From JANNNF01 sp040385825 (GTDB taxonomy: Bacteria; Pseudomonadota; Alphaproteobacteria; Rhodobacterales; Rhodobacteraceae), in NCBI GenBank assembly GCA_040385825.1, contig JAZKGQ010000002.1:124001-188000 (forward strand): DNA of 64,000 nucleotides, given 5' to 3'. Shown here one piece after another: positions 42,187-51,403 of the stretch; position 1 is the first letter of the stretch; every line of letters starts with the position of its first letter. The notes under the pieces were generated by a model. The model did no database searches. It worked only from the letters and a program-made list of their open reading frames with translations, and had not been told where the DNA came from. A program made the translations under genes and the position numbers.

Positions 42187-43353
42187 TCATTGCAGGAACC
42201 CCGCCGGATCGAGGCTTTCGACGCCGCGGCGGACCTCGAAATGCAGGAAGGACGGGTTGGCCTGGCGCACCACGGCGATGGTCTGCCCGGCACTGACCGG
42301 ATCGCCCTTTTTCACCTTCAACCCGTCCACCCCGGCATAGACGGTCAGCAAGCCACCGTCATGGCGGATCACGATGATCGGCACCTGATCGGTGTCCTTG
42401 GTGATGGCGGCCACCGTGCCACCGGCGGCGGCCTTGACGGGCGCCCCTGCCGCAGCCGCGATGCCGATGCCTTCGTTCTTCTTCTTGACATAGGCGCGGA
42501 TGATGTTGCCCTGCACCGGCATCACGAATTTCGGACTGGACGCGGCGGTGCGGTCGGCGCCCAGATCGGGCGAAGCCGGGGTTTCCTTGGGCTTTTGTGC
42601 GGCGGGGGCGGTCTTTTCATCCGGCAACGGGGTCTTGGCCGAGGGCGGTTCCGGCGTCGGGCTGCCTGACCCCGGCGGCGTGACCACGGTTTCGAGCACC
42701 GGGGCCGGGCCATTGGCGACCGGGATGATCAGGGTCTGGCCTTCGCGCACGCCGAGGTCGGGGCCAAGCCCGTTCCATTCGGCCAGCGCCTTGGCCGAGA
42801 CATTGTAGGTCCGCGCGATGGTGAAGGCGGTTTCGCCGCGCGCCACCTTGTGGCGCACCGGTTCTGTCCCCCTGACAACCGGGGCGGGGGCAGGGGTGGC
42901 AGTCGTGGGGCTGGGACCGACACGGTCCAGCGCCGTGGTCGCAATCGCCGACACATCGACCGGGCCCGAGGCCCCGCCAAAACCGCCCGCAGGCGCCGCC
43001 GCAGCCACCCGGCGCGGCAGCAGCAGCACCTCGCCCTGACGCAGCGGGTCGGTGGCTTGCAGCGCGTTGGTGCTGGCCAGTTCTTCAGGCGACACGCCGA
43101 CGCGGGCGGCGACGCCTGCGACCGTGTCGCCGCGGGCGGCAACCGCGACCTGATAGTCGGGATAGCTGATGATGCCGCGCGCATCTGCCGAAGGGCGGTT
43201 GGCGGTGGCCTGCCGGGCCGCATCGGCGGTGCTGTCGCGCGACCGCAGATCCCAGTCCAGCGGGCCGGAACTGGTACAGGCCGACAGGGCCAGCGCGCTG
43301 CCCAGCATCAGGGCGGTCAGGGTCGGGGAGGTCGGGCGGGAAACCATACGCAT
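42187..43353 (-). CDS. nlpD: NlpD-like LysM/LytM (M23) lipoprotein
   Basis: A 388-residue envelope lipoprotein. The signal ends in the lipobox LSAC with acylated Cys26. Two LysM peptidoglycan-binding repeats follow (DYQVAVAARGDTVAGVAARV and RHKVARGETAFTIARTYN), then a Pro/Lys-rich linker, then a C-terminal LytM domain. Catalytic M23 residues are partly lost: the usual GIDIAAP reads GIGIAAA and the YAH motif reads YAG, although LHFEVR remains. This matches NlpD/EnvC amidase activators, which do not cut peptidoglycan themselves. It is downstream of surE and pcm, the classical order. Start 43353 has AGAGG seven bases upstream. Confidence 0.88.
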   Translation of the reverse strand: MRMVSRPTSPTLTALMLGSALALSACTSSGPLDWDLRSRDSTADAARQATANRPSADARGIISYPDYQVAVAARGDTVAGVAARVGVSPEELASTNALQATDPLRQGEVLLLPRRVAAAAPAGGFGGASGPVDVSAIATTALDRVGPSPTTATPAPAPVVRGTEPVRHKVARGETAFTIARTYNVSAKALAEWNGLGPDLGVREGQTLIIPVANGPAPVLETVVTPPGSGSPTPEPPSAKTPLPDEKTAPAAQKPKETPASPDLGADRTAASSPKFVMPVQGNIIRAYVKKKNEGIGIAAAAGAPVKAAAGGTVAAITKDTDQVPIIVIRHDGGLLTVYAGVDGLKVKKGDPVSAGQTIAVVRQANPSFLHFEVRRGVESLDPAGFLQ

Positions 43354-43432
43354 CTGTCTGCCTCTTGCCACAGGGCGACCGGGTTTGCCCCGCGCCTAGA
43401 ATTTTGGGCATCCGGGATGCCGTCAGGCCACT

Positions 43433-44110
43433 CTACTCTGCCCCAAGCCCTTCGACCAGAGGTACAAAGCGCACTGGGCGCAATTCCTCATAGTCGAAAC
43501 CGGTGTCGGACCTTGTGACCTTGATCAGGCTTTGCAGCGTGTCGGACTGGCCGACCGGCACCACCATGATGCCGCCGACCTTGAGCTGGGCCAGCAGCGG
43601 CCCCGGCGGGTCTTCGGCGGCGGCGGTCACGATGATGCGGTCGAACGGGGCCTGTTCGGGCAGGCCGTGACTGCCATCGGCGGTGATCGCGGTGATGTTG
43701 ACCAGATTCATCGCGTCAAACAGCAGGGCCGCCTCGCGCACCAGCCTGCGGTGGCGGTCCACGGTATAGACCCTGCGCGCCAGCTGCGACAGGATCGCCG
43801 CCTGATAGCCCGACCCGGTGCCCACCTCCAGCACCTTGTCGCGCGGGCTGACGTTCAGCGCCTGCGTCATCAGCCCCACCACAGAGGGCTGGCTGATGGT
43901 CTGGCCGCAGGCGATCGGCAGGGGCATGTCCTCATAGGCCCGTTCGGCGAACAGGCCCTTGACGAACATGCCCCGGTCGATGCGTTCCATCGCGGTCAGC
44001 ACGCGGCTGTCGGTCACGCCGCGCGACCGCAGGGCATAGAGAAAGCGCATCTTGCGTTCGGCCAATGTGCCGGCGGGCGGATCGTCTGGCCCCTCCGGCG
44101 TTTGCGTCAT
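43433..44110 (-). CDS. pcm: Protein-L-isoaspartate O-methyltransferase
   Basis: A 225-residue repair enzyme that uses SAM to methylate isoaspartyl residues in aged proteins. Family features: MPLPIACGQTISQPSVVG, the SAM site EVGTGSGYQA (95 onward), and VTAAAEDPPGPLLAQLKVGG. Its start overlaps the surE stop codon by four bases (ATGA), and nlpD follows 79 bases later. Confidence 0.95.
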   Translation of the reverse strand: MTQTPEGPDDPPAGTLAERKMRFLYALRSRGVTDSRVLTAMERIDRGMFVKGLFAERAYEDMPLPIACGQTISQPSVVGLMTQALNVSPRDKVLEVGTGSGYQAAILSQLARRVYTVDRHRRLVREAALLFDAMNLVNITAITADGSHGLPEQAPFDRIIVTAAAEDPPGPLLAQLKVGGIMVVPVGQSDTLQSLIKVTRSDTGFDYEELRPVRFVPLVEGLGAE

Positions 44111-44892
44111 GCGAGCGCCACCGTCAGATCGGCCAGCAGGTCATGCGCGGTCAGGTCGGCGCGCATCGGGGTTATGGCGATGTAGCCGTCCAGATTGACC
44201 GCAGCATCAGTGCCCGGCAAGGTCGGCGTCTGCTGCGCGCCGCCCTTGATCCACAGGAACCGGCGGCCCGAGGGCGACAGATGCGGCTCCAGCCCGAAGG
44301 CGGTGTCGCGGCGAAAGCCCTGGGCGGCCACCCGCAGGCCCTTGACGGCTGCGGCAGGCACGGGCGGGAAGTTCACGTTATAGAAAGTGCGGTAATCGTC
44401 ATTGGTCCAGATGCCCCGGTCCAGCAGGGCGCGCACCACGGCGGCCCCGTGCACGCGCGAGGCCTCGAACGGGTCGGCCAGCCCTTCGGTCTGCGGGCCC
44501 AGAAACTGTGACATCGCGATTGCCGGGATGCCCTGCAACGCGGCCTCCATCGCGCCGCCGATGGTGCCCGAGTAGAGCACGTTTTCCGCCGCGTTGTTGC
44601 CCCGGTTCACTCCCGACAGCACAAGGTCGGGCCGCCCGCCCGTCATCACGTCATACAGGGCCGCCAGCACGCAATCGGCGGGGCTGCCTTCGGTGGCGTA
44701 CCGGCGGTCTTCCAGTTTGGCGATCATCATCGGGTGGGTATAGCTGATGCAATGACCGACGCCCGATTGTTCAAAGGCGGGGGCCACGGTCCAGACCTCG
44801 CCGCCGGGCCCTGCGATGTCATGCGCGATCTCGGTCAGCGCCTGAAGCCCCGGTGCGTTGATGCCGTCGTCATTGGTGATCAGAATGCGCAT
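44107..44892 (-). CDS. surE: 5'/3'-nucleotidase SurE
   Basis: A 261-residue metal-dependent nucleoside monophosphatase. It starts MRILITNDDG, the diagnostic N-terminal metal site, and carries SGVNRGNNAAENVLYSGT-like and AMSQF motifs of the family. The upstream open frame has no ribosome site. It overlaps pcm by four bases. The surE-pcm-nlpD order matches the stress operon of other proteobacteria, but no rpoS follows here, as expected for an alphaproteobacterium. Confidence 0.95.
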   Translation of the reverse strand: MRILITNDDGINAPGLQALTEIAHDIAGPGGEVWTVAPAFEQSGVGHCISYTHPMMIAKLEDRRYATEGSPADCVLAALYDVMTGGRPDLVLSGVNRGNNAAENVLYSGTIGGAMEAALQGIPAIAMSQFLGPQTEGLADPFEASRVHGAAVVRALLDRGIWTNDDYRTFYNVNFPPVPAAAVKGLRVAAQGFRRDTAFGLEPHLSPSGRRFLWIKGGAQQTPTLPGTDAAVNLDGYIAITPMRADLTAHDLLADLTVALA

Positions 44893-45063
44893 GGCCTGCC
44901 TTTCGCTCTGCGTCTTGGTTAGACGACCCCGCGCGGTGCTGCAAGCGCGCGCATGGGCCGGGGCGGGCAGAGTTTGGCAACCGAGGCTTTTGGGGTGCAA
45001 GACGGCGGGGATATGGGGGCAGGTTGTGGGGCCAGGGTATGGGGGCGCTGCGCGGGCTGGACC

Positions 45064-45135
45064 CGCCGGGGGACTTCACGTCCCCCGCGCAACATTGCGG
45101 GGCAATGCTGCTCCCCCTGTGGGATATTTGTGCCA
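45064..45135 (+). repeat. Intergenic hairpin repeat, copy 4 (long form)
   Basis: CGCCGGGGG-acttcacg-CCCCCG hairpin, a second stem GCAACATTGC-gg-GGCAATGCTGC, then CCCCCT and GTGGGATATTTGTGCCA. It lies in the 270-base gap between the surE start and the flavin reductase stop codon. It shares the second stem with the copy inside the urt operon. Confidence 0.85.
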
Positions 45136-45162
45136 GCGTGAAAGCGAAACGCCAGTCACGCT

Positions 45163-45663
45163 TCAGGACATCGGGCTGAACGATCCGAAATGGCCCTGCG
45201 AGAAGGCCAGCGGCGCGCCCTGGCCCAGGGTGGCGCGCAGCACGCGGCCGATGATGATGGCGTGATCGCCGCCGTCATGGGCGCTGTGGTGGTCGCAATC
45301 GAACCGGGCCAGCGTGCCGGGCAGCGCGGGCAGGCCTTCGGGGGTCATCGCATGGTCCAGCCCGGCGAACCCTGCGCCACCGCGCACGAAACGGTGGGCG
45401 AGGGGCAGTTGATCGGCGGCAAGAACGTGGATCGCAAATTGCGGCGCGGTGGCAAAAAGCGCAAAGCGCTGCGCGGATCTGGCGGGCGACCACAGCACCA
45501 GCGCCGGGTCCAGCGACACCGAGGCAAAGCTGTTGGCGGTAAAGCCCACCGGGCCGTCCGGCCCTGCGATCGTCACCACCGTAACCCCGGTGGCAAAGCG
45601 GCCATAGGCATCGCGCAGCGCGCGGCTGTTGGCGGCGTCGGGGGTAAAGACCTGTTCGTTCAT
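45163..45663 (-). CDS. Flavin reductase-domain protein
   Basis: A 166-residue protein of the flavin reductase (PF01613-type) family: YGRFATGVTVVTI, GFTANSFASVSLDPALVLW and HFGSFSP are typical. Such enzymes reduce FMN or FAD with NAD(P)H and hand it to a partner oxygenase. It is the last gene of the amine-related operon, 89 bases after the flavoprotein dehydrogenase. No partner monooxygenase is present in the operon, so its client is unclear. ATG 45681 is an alternative start. Confidence 0.88.
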   Translation of the reverse strand: MNEQVFTPDAANSRALRDAYGRFATGVTVVTIAGPDGPVGFTANSFASVSLDPALVLWSPARSAQRFALFATAPQFAIHVLAADQLPLAHRFVRGGAGFAGLDHAMTPEGLPALPGTLARFDCDHHSAHDGGDHAIIIGRVLRATLGQGAPLAFSQGHFGSFSPMS

Positions 45664-45752
45664 CTGCCCGCCGTCTGCCATCTGCCTTGTGTCCCGCTGC
45701 TGACCAGATATCGCAAAGTGCCGGTCTTGCAAGGGTCTACCACCCGATTGCG

Positions 45753-47837
45753 TCAGGAGGGTGGCGTCAGCAGCGGTGCATCCATCAGGCCTGCGATCTC
45801 GCGCCGGAAGGTTAGCGCATCGCCGGTATCGGGGGCGTCCAGCCCTTCGGCCCATCTGCGGCCCGCATAGGTGGCCCAGGCAATCGGGCCGGGGGCGGCG
45901 GCATCGCCGATCAACTGGATGGGGCCGTGGTCGGGCAGGGCGCGCACGGCATGGAACAGCGCATCGTCGGGGATGCGCGAGGTGACCATCACGACGGCAT
46001 CTGCGGCAAGCGTCGTCTGGCGTCCGGTCCAGGTGCAGCCGAGCGTCACGTCCCGGTCGCCAATCGCCTCGGGCGCCTTGGACAGGTGGATGGTCACGCC
46101 CAGATCCAGCAGGCGGCGCATGATGGTGCCCTGTTCCAGCGTGTTGTCCGTCCATTCCGCGACCTTCACCGCCGGGGTGACGAAATCCACCGCACAGCCA
46201 CGCGCCACCAGCAGTTCGGCCAGCACCGACCCCATGTAGAAATGGTCGTCGTCATAGAGCGTGACGCGGCCCCCGGTCGGGCCTTGGCCCGCCATCAGGT
46301 CATCCGGCGTGAACACCGGCATCGCAGGGTTGGTCGGGATGGGGTGCAGGTGCAGCCGCGCCACGGCGTCGCGCCGCCAATGCGCGCCGGTGGCAATGGC
46401 GGTATGGTCCGCCCCCATGGCAAGAACGTCCTCCGCCGAAAGGCGGCTGTCGCGGTAGATCTGCACATTGGCCATCGGCGCAAGCTGACCCATGCGGTAA
46501 TCGGCCACCCGGCCCCAGGCCGACAGCCCCGGCAACAGGCGTTCGCGCGCCACGCGGCCGCCAAGGGTGGTCGTCGCCTCGGCCAGCGTCACCTGATACC
46601 CGCGCTTGGCGGCCTGCAACGCAGCCTCCAGCCCGGTAGGCCCGGCCCCCACGATCAGCACGGTTTCCGACCGGCCCTTGGGGTGGGCGCGTTCGGGGTG
46701 CCAGCCCTTGCGCCATTCCTCCATGAAGGCGGTGTTCTGGGTGCAGCGCGAAATGCTGCCGGTCATGTCGCCCGACACGCAGATGTTGCAGCCGATGCAT
46801 TCGCGGATGTCGTCGAACCGGCCTTCCTGCACCTTCAGCGGCAGGAAGGGGTCGGCGATGGAGGGGCGCGCCGCGCCGATGAAATCGAGGATGCCGGACT
46901 TGATCTGCCGCACCATCGCATCGGGGCTGGTGAAGCGGCCCACACCCACCACGGGCCTGGAGGTCAGCGCCTTGATGCCGCGCACGAGGTCTTCCTGCGC
47001 GCCCTCGGGTTTGAAACGGCTGGTGCCGGAACATTGCTCCCACGTTCCATGCGCCAGATCCCAGATGTCAGGCAGATCGCCATGCATTTCGATGAAATCG
47101 CGGACCTCGGCGTTGGAAAAGCCCATGGCCCCCGCCTCATGCAGCGACAGGCGCAGGGAAATCGCCACCTCGCCTTTTGTTTCTTCGCGAGCATCTTCAA
47201 TGACTTCGCGCAAGAACCTCGCGCGGTTTTCCAGACTGCCGCCGTAAGCATCGCTGCGGTGGTTGGTGGCGCGGCTCAGGAAATGCTGCAAGATGCCAAA
47301 GCCATGCGCGCCGTAGAGACAAACGATATCAAACCCCGCAGCTTGGCTGCGGCGAAAGGCGTTGCGAAACCAGCGGCGCAGGTCCGCGATGTCGGACAGA
47401 TCCATCGTGCGGGCCTGCACCGGGTCTGAGGTAAAGGTCAGGATCGGGCCACCGCTGACCGCAAGGGGCACTTCGCGGGAATAAAGGTTCGGCCCGTTGA
47501 TGCCGCTGTAGGCCAGCTGGATGCCCGCCAGCGCGCCGTGGGACTTCATCGCCTCGGCCATGCGGGCAAGGGCGGGAATATCGCGGTCGTCCCACAGATG
47601 CTGCTCGATGAAGGGGGTGATCTCGGACGTGGGGTGAATTTCCGTCTGTTCGGTGAAGATCACGCCCCAACCGCCCTCGGCCTTGGTGCGGCGCATTTCC
47701 ACCACGGCGGAAGGGTCACGGTAGCCGCCGCCATTGCAATGGGGCACCTGATAAAAGCGGTTCTTGGCGGTCTTGGGGCCGATTTGCAGGGGTTCAAACA
47801 GAACCGAATAGCGGCTGTCGGCAGTATCGTAGGGCAT
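45753..47837 (-). CDS. FMN/[4Fe-4S]/FAD oxidoreductase, trimethylamine dehydrogenase-like
   Basis: A 694-residue member of the old-yellow-enzyme/TMADH family. The N-terminal FMN TIM barrel (about 1-370) has GGSLENRARFLREV and GVGRF. The four Fe-S cysteines are Cys347, Cys350, Cys353 and Cys365 (C-x2-C-x2-C-x11-C), matching TMADH. A Rossmann nucleotide-binding half follows (VLIVGAGPTGLEAALQAAKRG). These enzymes oxidatively demethylate amines or reduce enoyl groups. It lies three bases after a nitrilase-family gene and downstream of a polyamine-type transporter, so an N-methylated or amine substrate is likely. Confidence 0.85.
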   Translation of the reverse strand: MPYDTADSRYSVLFEPLQIGPKTAKNRFYQVPHCNGGGYRDPSAVVEMRRTKAEGGWGVIFTEQTEIHPTSEITPFIEQHLWDDRDIPALARMAEAMKSHGALAGIQLAYSGINGPNLYSREVPLAVSGGPILTFTSDPVQARTMDLSDIADLRRWFRNAFRRSQAAGFDIVCLYGAHGFGILQHFLSRATNHRSDAYGGSLENRARFLREVIEDAREETKGEVAISLRLSLHEAGAMGFSNAEVRDFIEMHGDLPDIWDLAHGTWEQCSGTSRFKPEGAQEDLVRGIKALTSRPVVGVGRFTSPDAMVRQIKSGILDFIGAARPSIADPFLPLKVQEGRFDDIRECIGCNICVSGDMTGSISRCTQNTAFMEEWRKGWHPERAHPKGRSETVLIVGAGPTGLEAALQAAKRGYQVTLAEATTTLGGRVARERLLPGLSAWGRVADYRMGQLAPMANVQIYRDSRLSAEDVLAMGADHTAIATGAHWRRDAVARLHLHPIPTNPAMPVFTPDDLMAGQGPTGGRVTLYDDDHFYMGSVLAELLVARGCAVDFVTPAVKVAEWTDNTLEQGTIMRRLLDLGVTIHLSKAPEAIGDRDVTLGCTWTGRQTTLAADAVVMVTSRIPDDALFHAVRALPDHGPIQLIGDAAAPGPIAWATYAGRRWAEGLDAPDTGDALTFRREIAGLMDAPLLTPPS

Positions 47838-47840
47838 CGG

Positions 47841-48593
47841 TCACACCTTGCGGAAATCTGTGCTTTGCGTGCTGGCACGGGCCGGGTCGCGGGCGGGCAG
47901 GTCGGCGATCAGCAGGGCCGGGCCGCCGCCCGCCATGGCAAGCGTTTCACCATGCGGCCCGGTGATCTGGCTGCCGCCGACGTAGGTCAGATCGCCCTCA
48001 GAACCGCAGTAATTGGCATAGGCGATGCTGACGCCGTGGTTCGCGGCCATGGCAGGAACAGTATGTCGCACGACATGGGTGAAGGGGTGCATATTGGCGG
48101 TCGGCACCAGGATCAGCGTCACGCCCATGGCGGCCAAGGCGGCGACATGGGGTGCGAATTCAATATCATAGCAGATCAGGATGGCCGCCTTGACCCCACC
48201 AAGGTCGAACACCGTGTAGGCGTCACCGGGGGTATACAGGCTGCGCTCTCGCGGACCGTAGAGTTGCAGCTTGCGGTAATGGGCGACCTGCGCGCCCGTG
48301 GCATCGAACACCACTGTCGCGTTATACAGATGCCCGCCATCCGGTTCCGCATAGCCCAACACCAGCCCGCACCCCGCATCGCGGCACAGCGCAGCGGCTT
48401 GATCCAGCCATGCGCCAGCCTCTTGCGCCGCCACCGGAATCGCGTCGAAATTATACCCCGGCAGCCAGACCTCGGGCACCACCAGCGCGGTGGCCCCCAT
48501 GGCCCCCGCAGCCCGCAGGGCGGCCCCGGTCTGGGCAAGGGCAGAGACACCATCGCCTGCGGGCGAGGGCGCTTGCAGCACGGCAAGGCGCAT
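47841..48593 (-). CDS. Carbon-nitrogen hydrolase (nitrilase superfamily)
   Basis: A 250-residue cytosolic hydrolase. The catalytic triad is clear: Glu41 (VPEVWLPGY), Lys108 (YRKLQLYG) and Cys141 (ILICYDIEF). The superfamily cleaves amides, N-carbamoyl compounds or nitriles; the C-Y-D-I-E-F form suits aliphatic amidase or N-carbamoylputrescine amidase-like enzymes. Next to a polyamine-type transporter, an amide or carbamoyl amine is a reasonable guess. It is separated from the binding-protein gene by a hairpin. Confidence 0.88.
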   Translation of the reverse strand: MRLAVLQAPSPAGDGVSALAQTGAALRAAGAMGATALVVPEVWLPGYNFDAIPVAAQEAGAWLDQAAALCRDAGCGLVLGYAEPDGGHLYNATVVFDATGAQVAHYRKLQLYGPRERSLYTPGDAYTVFDLGGVKAAILICYDIEFAPHVAALAAMGVTLILVPTANMHPFTHVVRHTVPAMAANHGVSIAYANYCGSEGDLTYVGGSQITGPHGETLAMAGGGPALLIADLPARDPARASTQSTDFRKV

Positions 48594-48612
48594 GGACAGG
48601 CTCCTGTAAGCT

Positions 48613-48634
48613 GCCCCCTCGGGTGTGAGGGGGC
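48613..48634 (-). promoter_or_regulatory. Hairpin after the binding-protein gene in the amine operon
   Basis: Perfect 8-base arms GCCCCCTC and GAGGGGGC with a 6-base loop, seven bases past the TAA of the binding-protein gene and 19 bases before the nitrilase ATG. There is no T run. It may stabilise the upstream mRNA and lower expression of the enzyme genes. Confidence 0.6.
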
Positions 48635-48641
48635 GAGAGGT

Positions 48642-49664
48642 TTACTTCTTCAGATTGGTCCAGATCGCGTCATACAGCACCTGCGTTTCCTGATCGCAGG
48701 CCTGCGCAAACGCCCCCGGCGTGGCATCGGCGGGCGGGTTGTTTTCGGGGCTGTTCTTGATCGCGTCATTCAGGAACGGCTCCACCCCCGTCACGCCTGC
48801 TGTGTAGGCGGCATAGTTCGTCACGGCGGCGGCATTTTCCGGCACCAGCAGGAAGTTCATGAACTTGATGGCATTTTCCCGGTTCGGCGCGTCCTTCAGC
48901 AGCACGACGTTATCCATCCACAGCACATGGCCTTCCTTGGGGTAGGAATATTCGATATTCGCCCCTTCGGCCCGCGCCTTGGCGGAAAAACCGTTGTAGA
49001 TCATCCCCGCCGCCGCATCGCCCGACACCAGCACATCCTTGGCGGTATCCGACCCGAAGCTGGCCCAGTTCGGTTTGGCGGCCAGCAGCATGTCGTTCAG
49101 CGCCTTCAACTGTTCCCGGTCGGATGAGCATTGCGGAATGCCAAGGTAGAGGCTGCCCAGCACCATCATCTCGTTCTGGCTGTCCAGCACGTTGATCTTA
49201 CCCTTCAATTCCTCGGGCGGGTTGAACAGGATGCCAAGGCTGGAAATGTCGCCCTTGTAGACATCGCGGTTCACAGCAAAGGACGTGGACCCCCACTGAT
49301 AGGGGATCGAGGATTTGCGGCCCGCATCAAACGGCACGTCCAGCCATTGCGGGGCGATGTTGCCAAGGTTGGTCATTTCCTCGGGGGTGAACGTGTCCAG
49401 CATGCCTTCGCCGGCCATGATCTTCACCATGAAATCGGCCGGCACCGCCACGTCATACTGGCCCAGTTTCCCGGCCTTCAGCGACGCGAGCATGGCCTCG
49501 TTGGAATCGTAGGTGTCGATGGTCACCTTGATGCCGGTTTCGGCGGTGAACTTGTCCACCAGCTCTTGCGGGATGTATTCAAACCAGTGGTAGACCGACA
49601 GTGTTTCTTCGGCAAAGGCAGGGCTGGCGGCAAGGATGGCGGCAGTACAAAGCAGGCGTTTCAT
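48642..49664 (-). CDS. PotF/PotD-like periplasmic solute-binding protein
   Basis: A 340-residue binding protein. Signal peptide is residues 1-19 (LLCTAAILAASPAFA|EE). The mature start ETLSVYHWFEYIPQELVDKF matches PotF/PotD (typically LNVYNWSDYI..), and YDVAVPADFMV, PYQWGSTSFAVN and FMNFLLVPENAA are further family features. It feeds the permeases encoded just upstream on the minus strand. Start 49664 has GGAG six bases upstream, better than the ATG four codons earlier. Confidence 0.9.
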   Translation of the reverse strand: MKRLLCTAAILAASPAFAEETLSVYHWFEYIPQELVDKFTAETGIKVTIDTYDSNEAMLASLKAGKLGQYDVAVPADFMVKIMAGEGMLDTFTPEEMTNLGNIAPQWLDVPFDAGRKSSIPYQWGSTSFAVNRDVYKGDISSLGILFNPPEELKGKINVLDSQNEMMVLGSLYLGIPQCSSDREQLKALNDMLLAAKPNWASFGSDTAKDVLVSGDAAAGMIYNGFSAKARAEGANIEYSYPKEGHVLWMDNVVLLKDAPNRENAIKFMNFLLVPENAAAVTNYAAYTAGVTGVEPFLNDAIKNSPENNPPADATPGAFAQACDQETQVLYDAIWTNLKK

Positions 49665-49694
49665 GTGGTTCTCCATGTTGTTACGGGCCGTTCC

Positions 49695-50495
49695 TTATGC
49701 AGATTGGCGGCCCTTGCGGTTGATCAGATAGCTGAGAGAGACGAAGGCGACCGACACGGCCAGCATCAGGGTGGAAATCGCCATGATATTGGGCTTGATC
49801 CCCTGTTTGACCGACCCGAAAATCGCGGTGGGCAGGGTTTCCATCCCCGCACCCTTGACGAAGTTGGTGATGATGAAATCATCAAGGCTGATGATGAACG
49901 CCAGAAGATAGCCTGACAAGATGCCGGGGCTGAGCAGCGGCAGCAGGATCATCCGGAACGCCTGCGCGCGGCTGGCATAAAGATCGCGGGCGGCGATTTC
50001 GTAATTGGTTTCAATCCCTTGCAGCCGGGCGGCAATCGGCAGGTAAGCGAACGGGATGCAGAAGGTGACATGGGCGATCAGGATGGTCAGATAGCCCGGC
50101 GTCAGGCCGATGGCGGAAAAGAAGATCAGCGTGGCCACCGCGATCACGATTTCCGGCACCATCAGCGGAAGGTTGATCAGCGCAAAGGTCAGCGACTTGC
50201 CCCGGAACCGCCCGCCGCGCACCATCGCCACTGCCGCCGCCGTGGCGATGGCGGTCGATGTGGTGGCGGCGATCAGCGCAAGGGTGATCGAATTCCACGC
50301 GGCGGATTTGAACCTTGGCGCCTCTGGCCCGGTGAACACATCGGTATACCAGCGCAGGGAAAACCCGCCCCATGCCGTTATGCTGTTGGAATCGTTGAAG
50401 CTGTAGATCGTGACCACGATCAGCGGCGCATAGAGGATGACAAGGCACGCCACCGTCAGCGCCAGAAACCCCGGATAATGCCGCACCCCCTTCAT
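49695..50495 (-). CDS. ABC transporter permease, PotC/PotI-like
   Basis: A 266-residue inner-membrane permease with about six hydrophobic segments; EAA-type loop EIAARDLYASRAQAFRMILLPL, and the family-typical ISLDDFIITNFVKGAG. Start 50495 overlaps the stop of the other permease by four bases. It is the second permease of a putrescine/spermidine-type importer. Confidence 0.93.
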   Translation of the reverse strand: MKGVRHYPGFLALTVACLVILYAPLIVVTIYSFNDSNSITAWGGFSLRWYTDVFTGPEAPRFKSAAWNSITLALIAATTSTAIATAAAVAMVRGGRFRGKSLTFALINLPLMVPEIVIAVATLIFFSAIGLTPGYLTILIAHVTFCIPFAYLPIAARLQGIETNYEIAARDLYASRAQAFRMILLPLLSPGILSGYLLAFIISLDDFIITNFVKGAGMETLPTAIFGSVKQGIKPNIMAISTLMLAVSVAFVSLSYLINRKGRQSA

Positions 50496-51403
50496 GGCCG
50501 CCCCTTTGCCGCCGACCGGGCGTAGAACATCAGCACCACCAGAACCAGGCTCATCAGGATCATCGCAATCGCCGCGCCAAACGGCCAGTTGCCTTGTGAT
50601 CCCTTGAACTGTTCCTCGATCAGACTGCCGATCATGAAGGTCTTCGCCCCGCCAAGCAGGTCTGGTGCCAGAAACGCGCCAAGGGACGGCACGAACACGA
50701 GGATACAACCCGCGATGATGCCGGGTTTGACGATGGGCAGGATGATCTCCCGCAATGTCACCCAACGGCTGGCGTAAAGGTCGGATGCGGCCTCGGACAG
50801 GGCGAAATTGTACCGCTCAACGGCGGCGTAGATCGGCAGCACCATGAAGGGCAGATAGCTGTAGAACAGCCCCAGTTGCACCGCGAGGTTGGTGTTGACA
50901 AGCGGCAGCGGGCCGGAGATCAGACCAATGCCCATCATCGCCTCGTTCAGCGGGCCTTTGTCGCGCAACAGGAATTTCAGGCTGACCGTGCGGATCAGCA
51001 GGTTGACCCAGTACGGAATGGTAATCAGAAACAACCAGATACCCCGGCTGGCGGGGGGGCGGGTGGCGATGAAGAAGGCAGTCGGAAAGCCCACGATCAG
51101 GCAGATCAGGGTGGCGACGGCGGCTTGCCAGATCGACCGCCAGAAAATGCCGATATAGGTCCACTCAACCTGCGCGGGCTCATCGCCGAACAGGCCCCGC
51201 GTGATGAAGAATTGCTCATAGGCGGCGGTCGAAAACTCCCAGATCACCCCGCCGCGGAATTCCTTGGTCAGCACGGAATAAACCGCCATCAGCAGCACGG
51301 GCACCAGCAGGAACACCCCGATCACCACCCAGGTCGGCAGCAGCAGGGGTGTGGTGCGCGCGGTGCCGCCTGTGTCGGGTGTCTTGGTGGCCAGCATCGC
51401 CAT
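50492..51403 (-). CDS. ABC transporter permease, PotB/PotH-like
   Basis: A 303-residue inner-membrane permease. The loop SEAASDLYASRWVTLREIILPI is the EAA docking motif, and PSLGAFLAPDLLGGAKTFM is typical of PotB/PotH. It shares one base with the ATPase stop codon and overlaps the next permease by four bases, so all three are coupled. Confidence 0.93.
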   Translation of the reverse strand: MAMLATKTPDTGGTARTTPLLLPTWVVIGVFLLVPVLLMAVYSVLTKEFRGGVIWEFSTAAYEQFFITRGLFGDEPAQVEWTYIGIFWRSIWQAAVATLICLIVGFPTAFFIATRPPASRGIWLFLITIPYWVNLLIRTVSLKFLLRDKGPLNEAMMGIGLISGPLPLVNTNLAVQLGLFYSYLPFMVLPIYAAVERYNFALSEAASDLYASRWVTLREIILPIVKPGIIAGCILVFVPSLGAFLAPDLLGGAKTFMIGSLIEEQFKGSQGNWPFGAAIAMILMSLVLVVLMFYARSAAKGRP

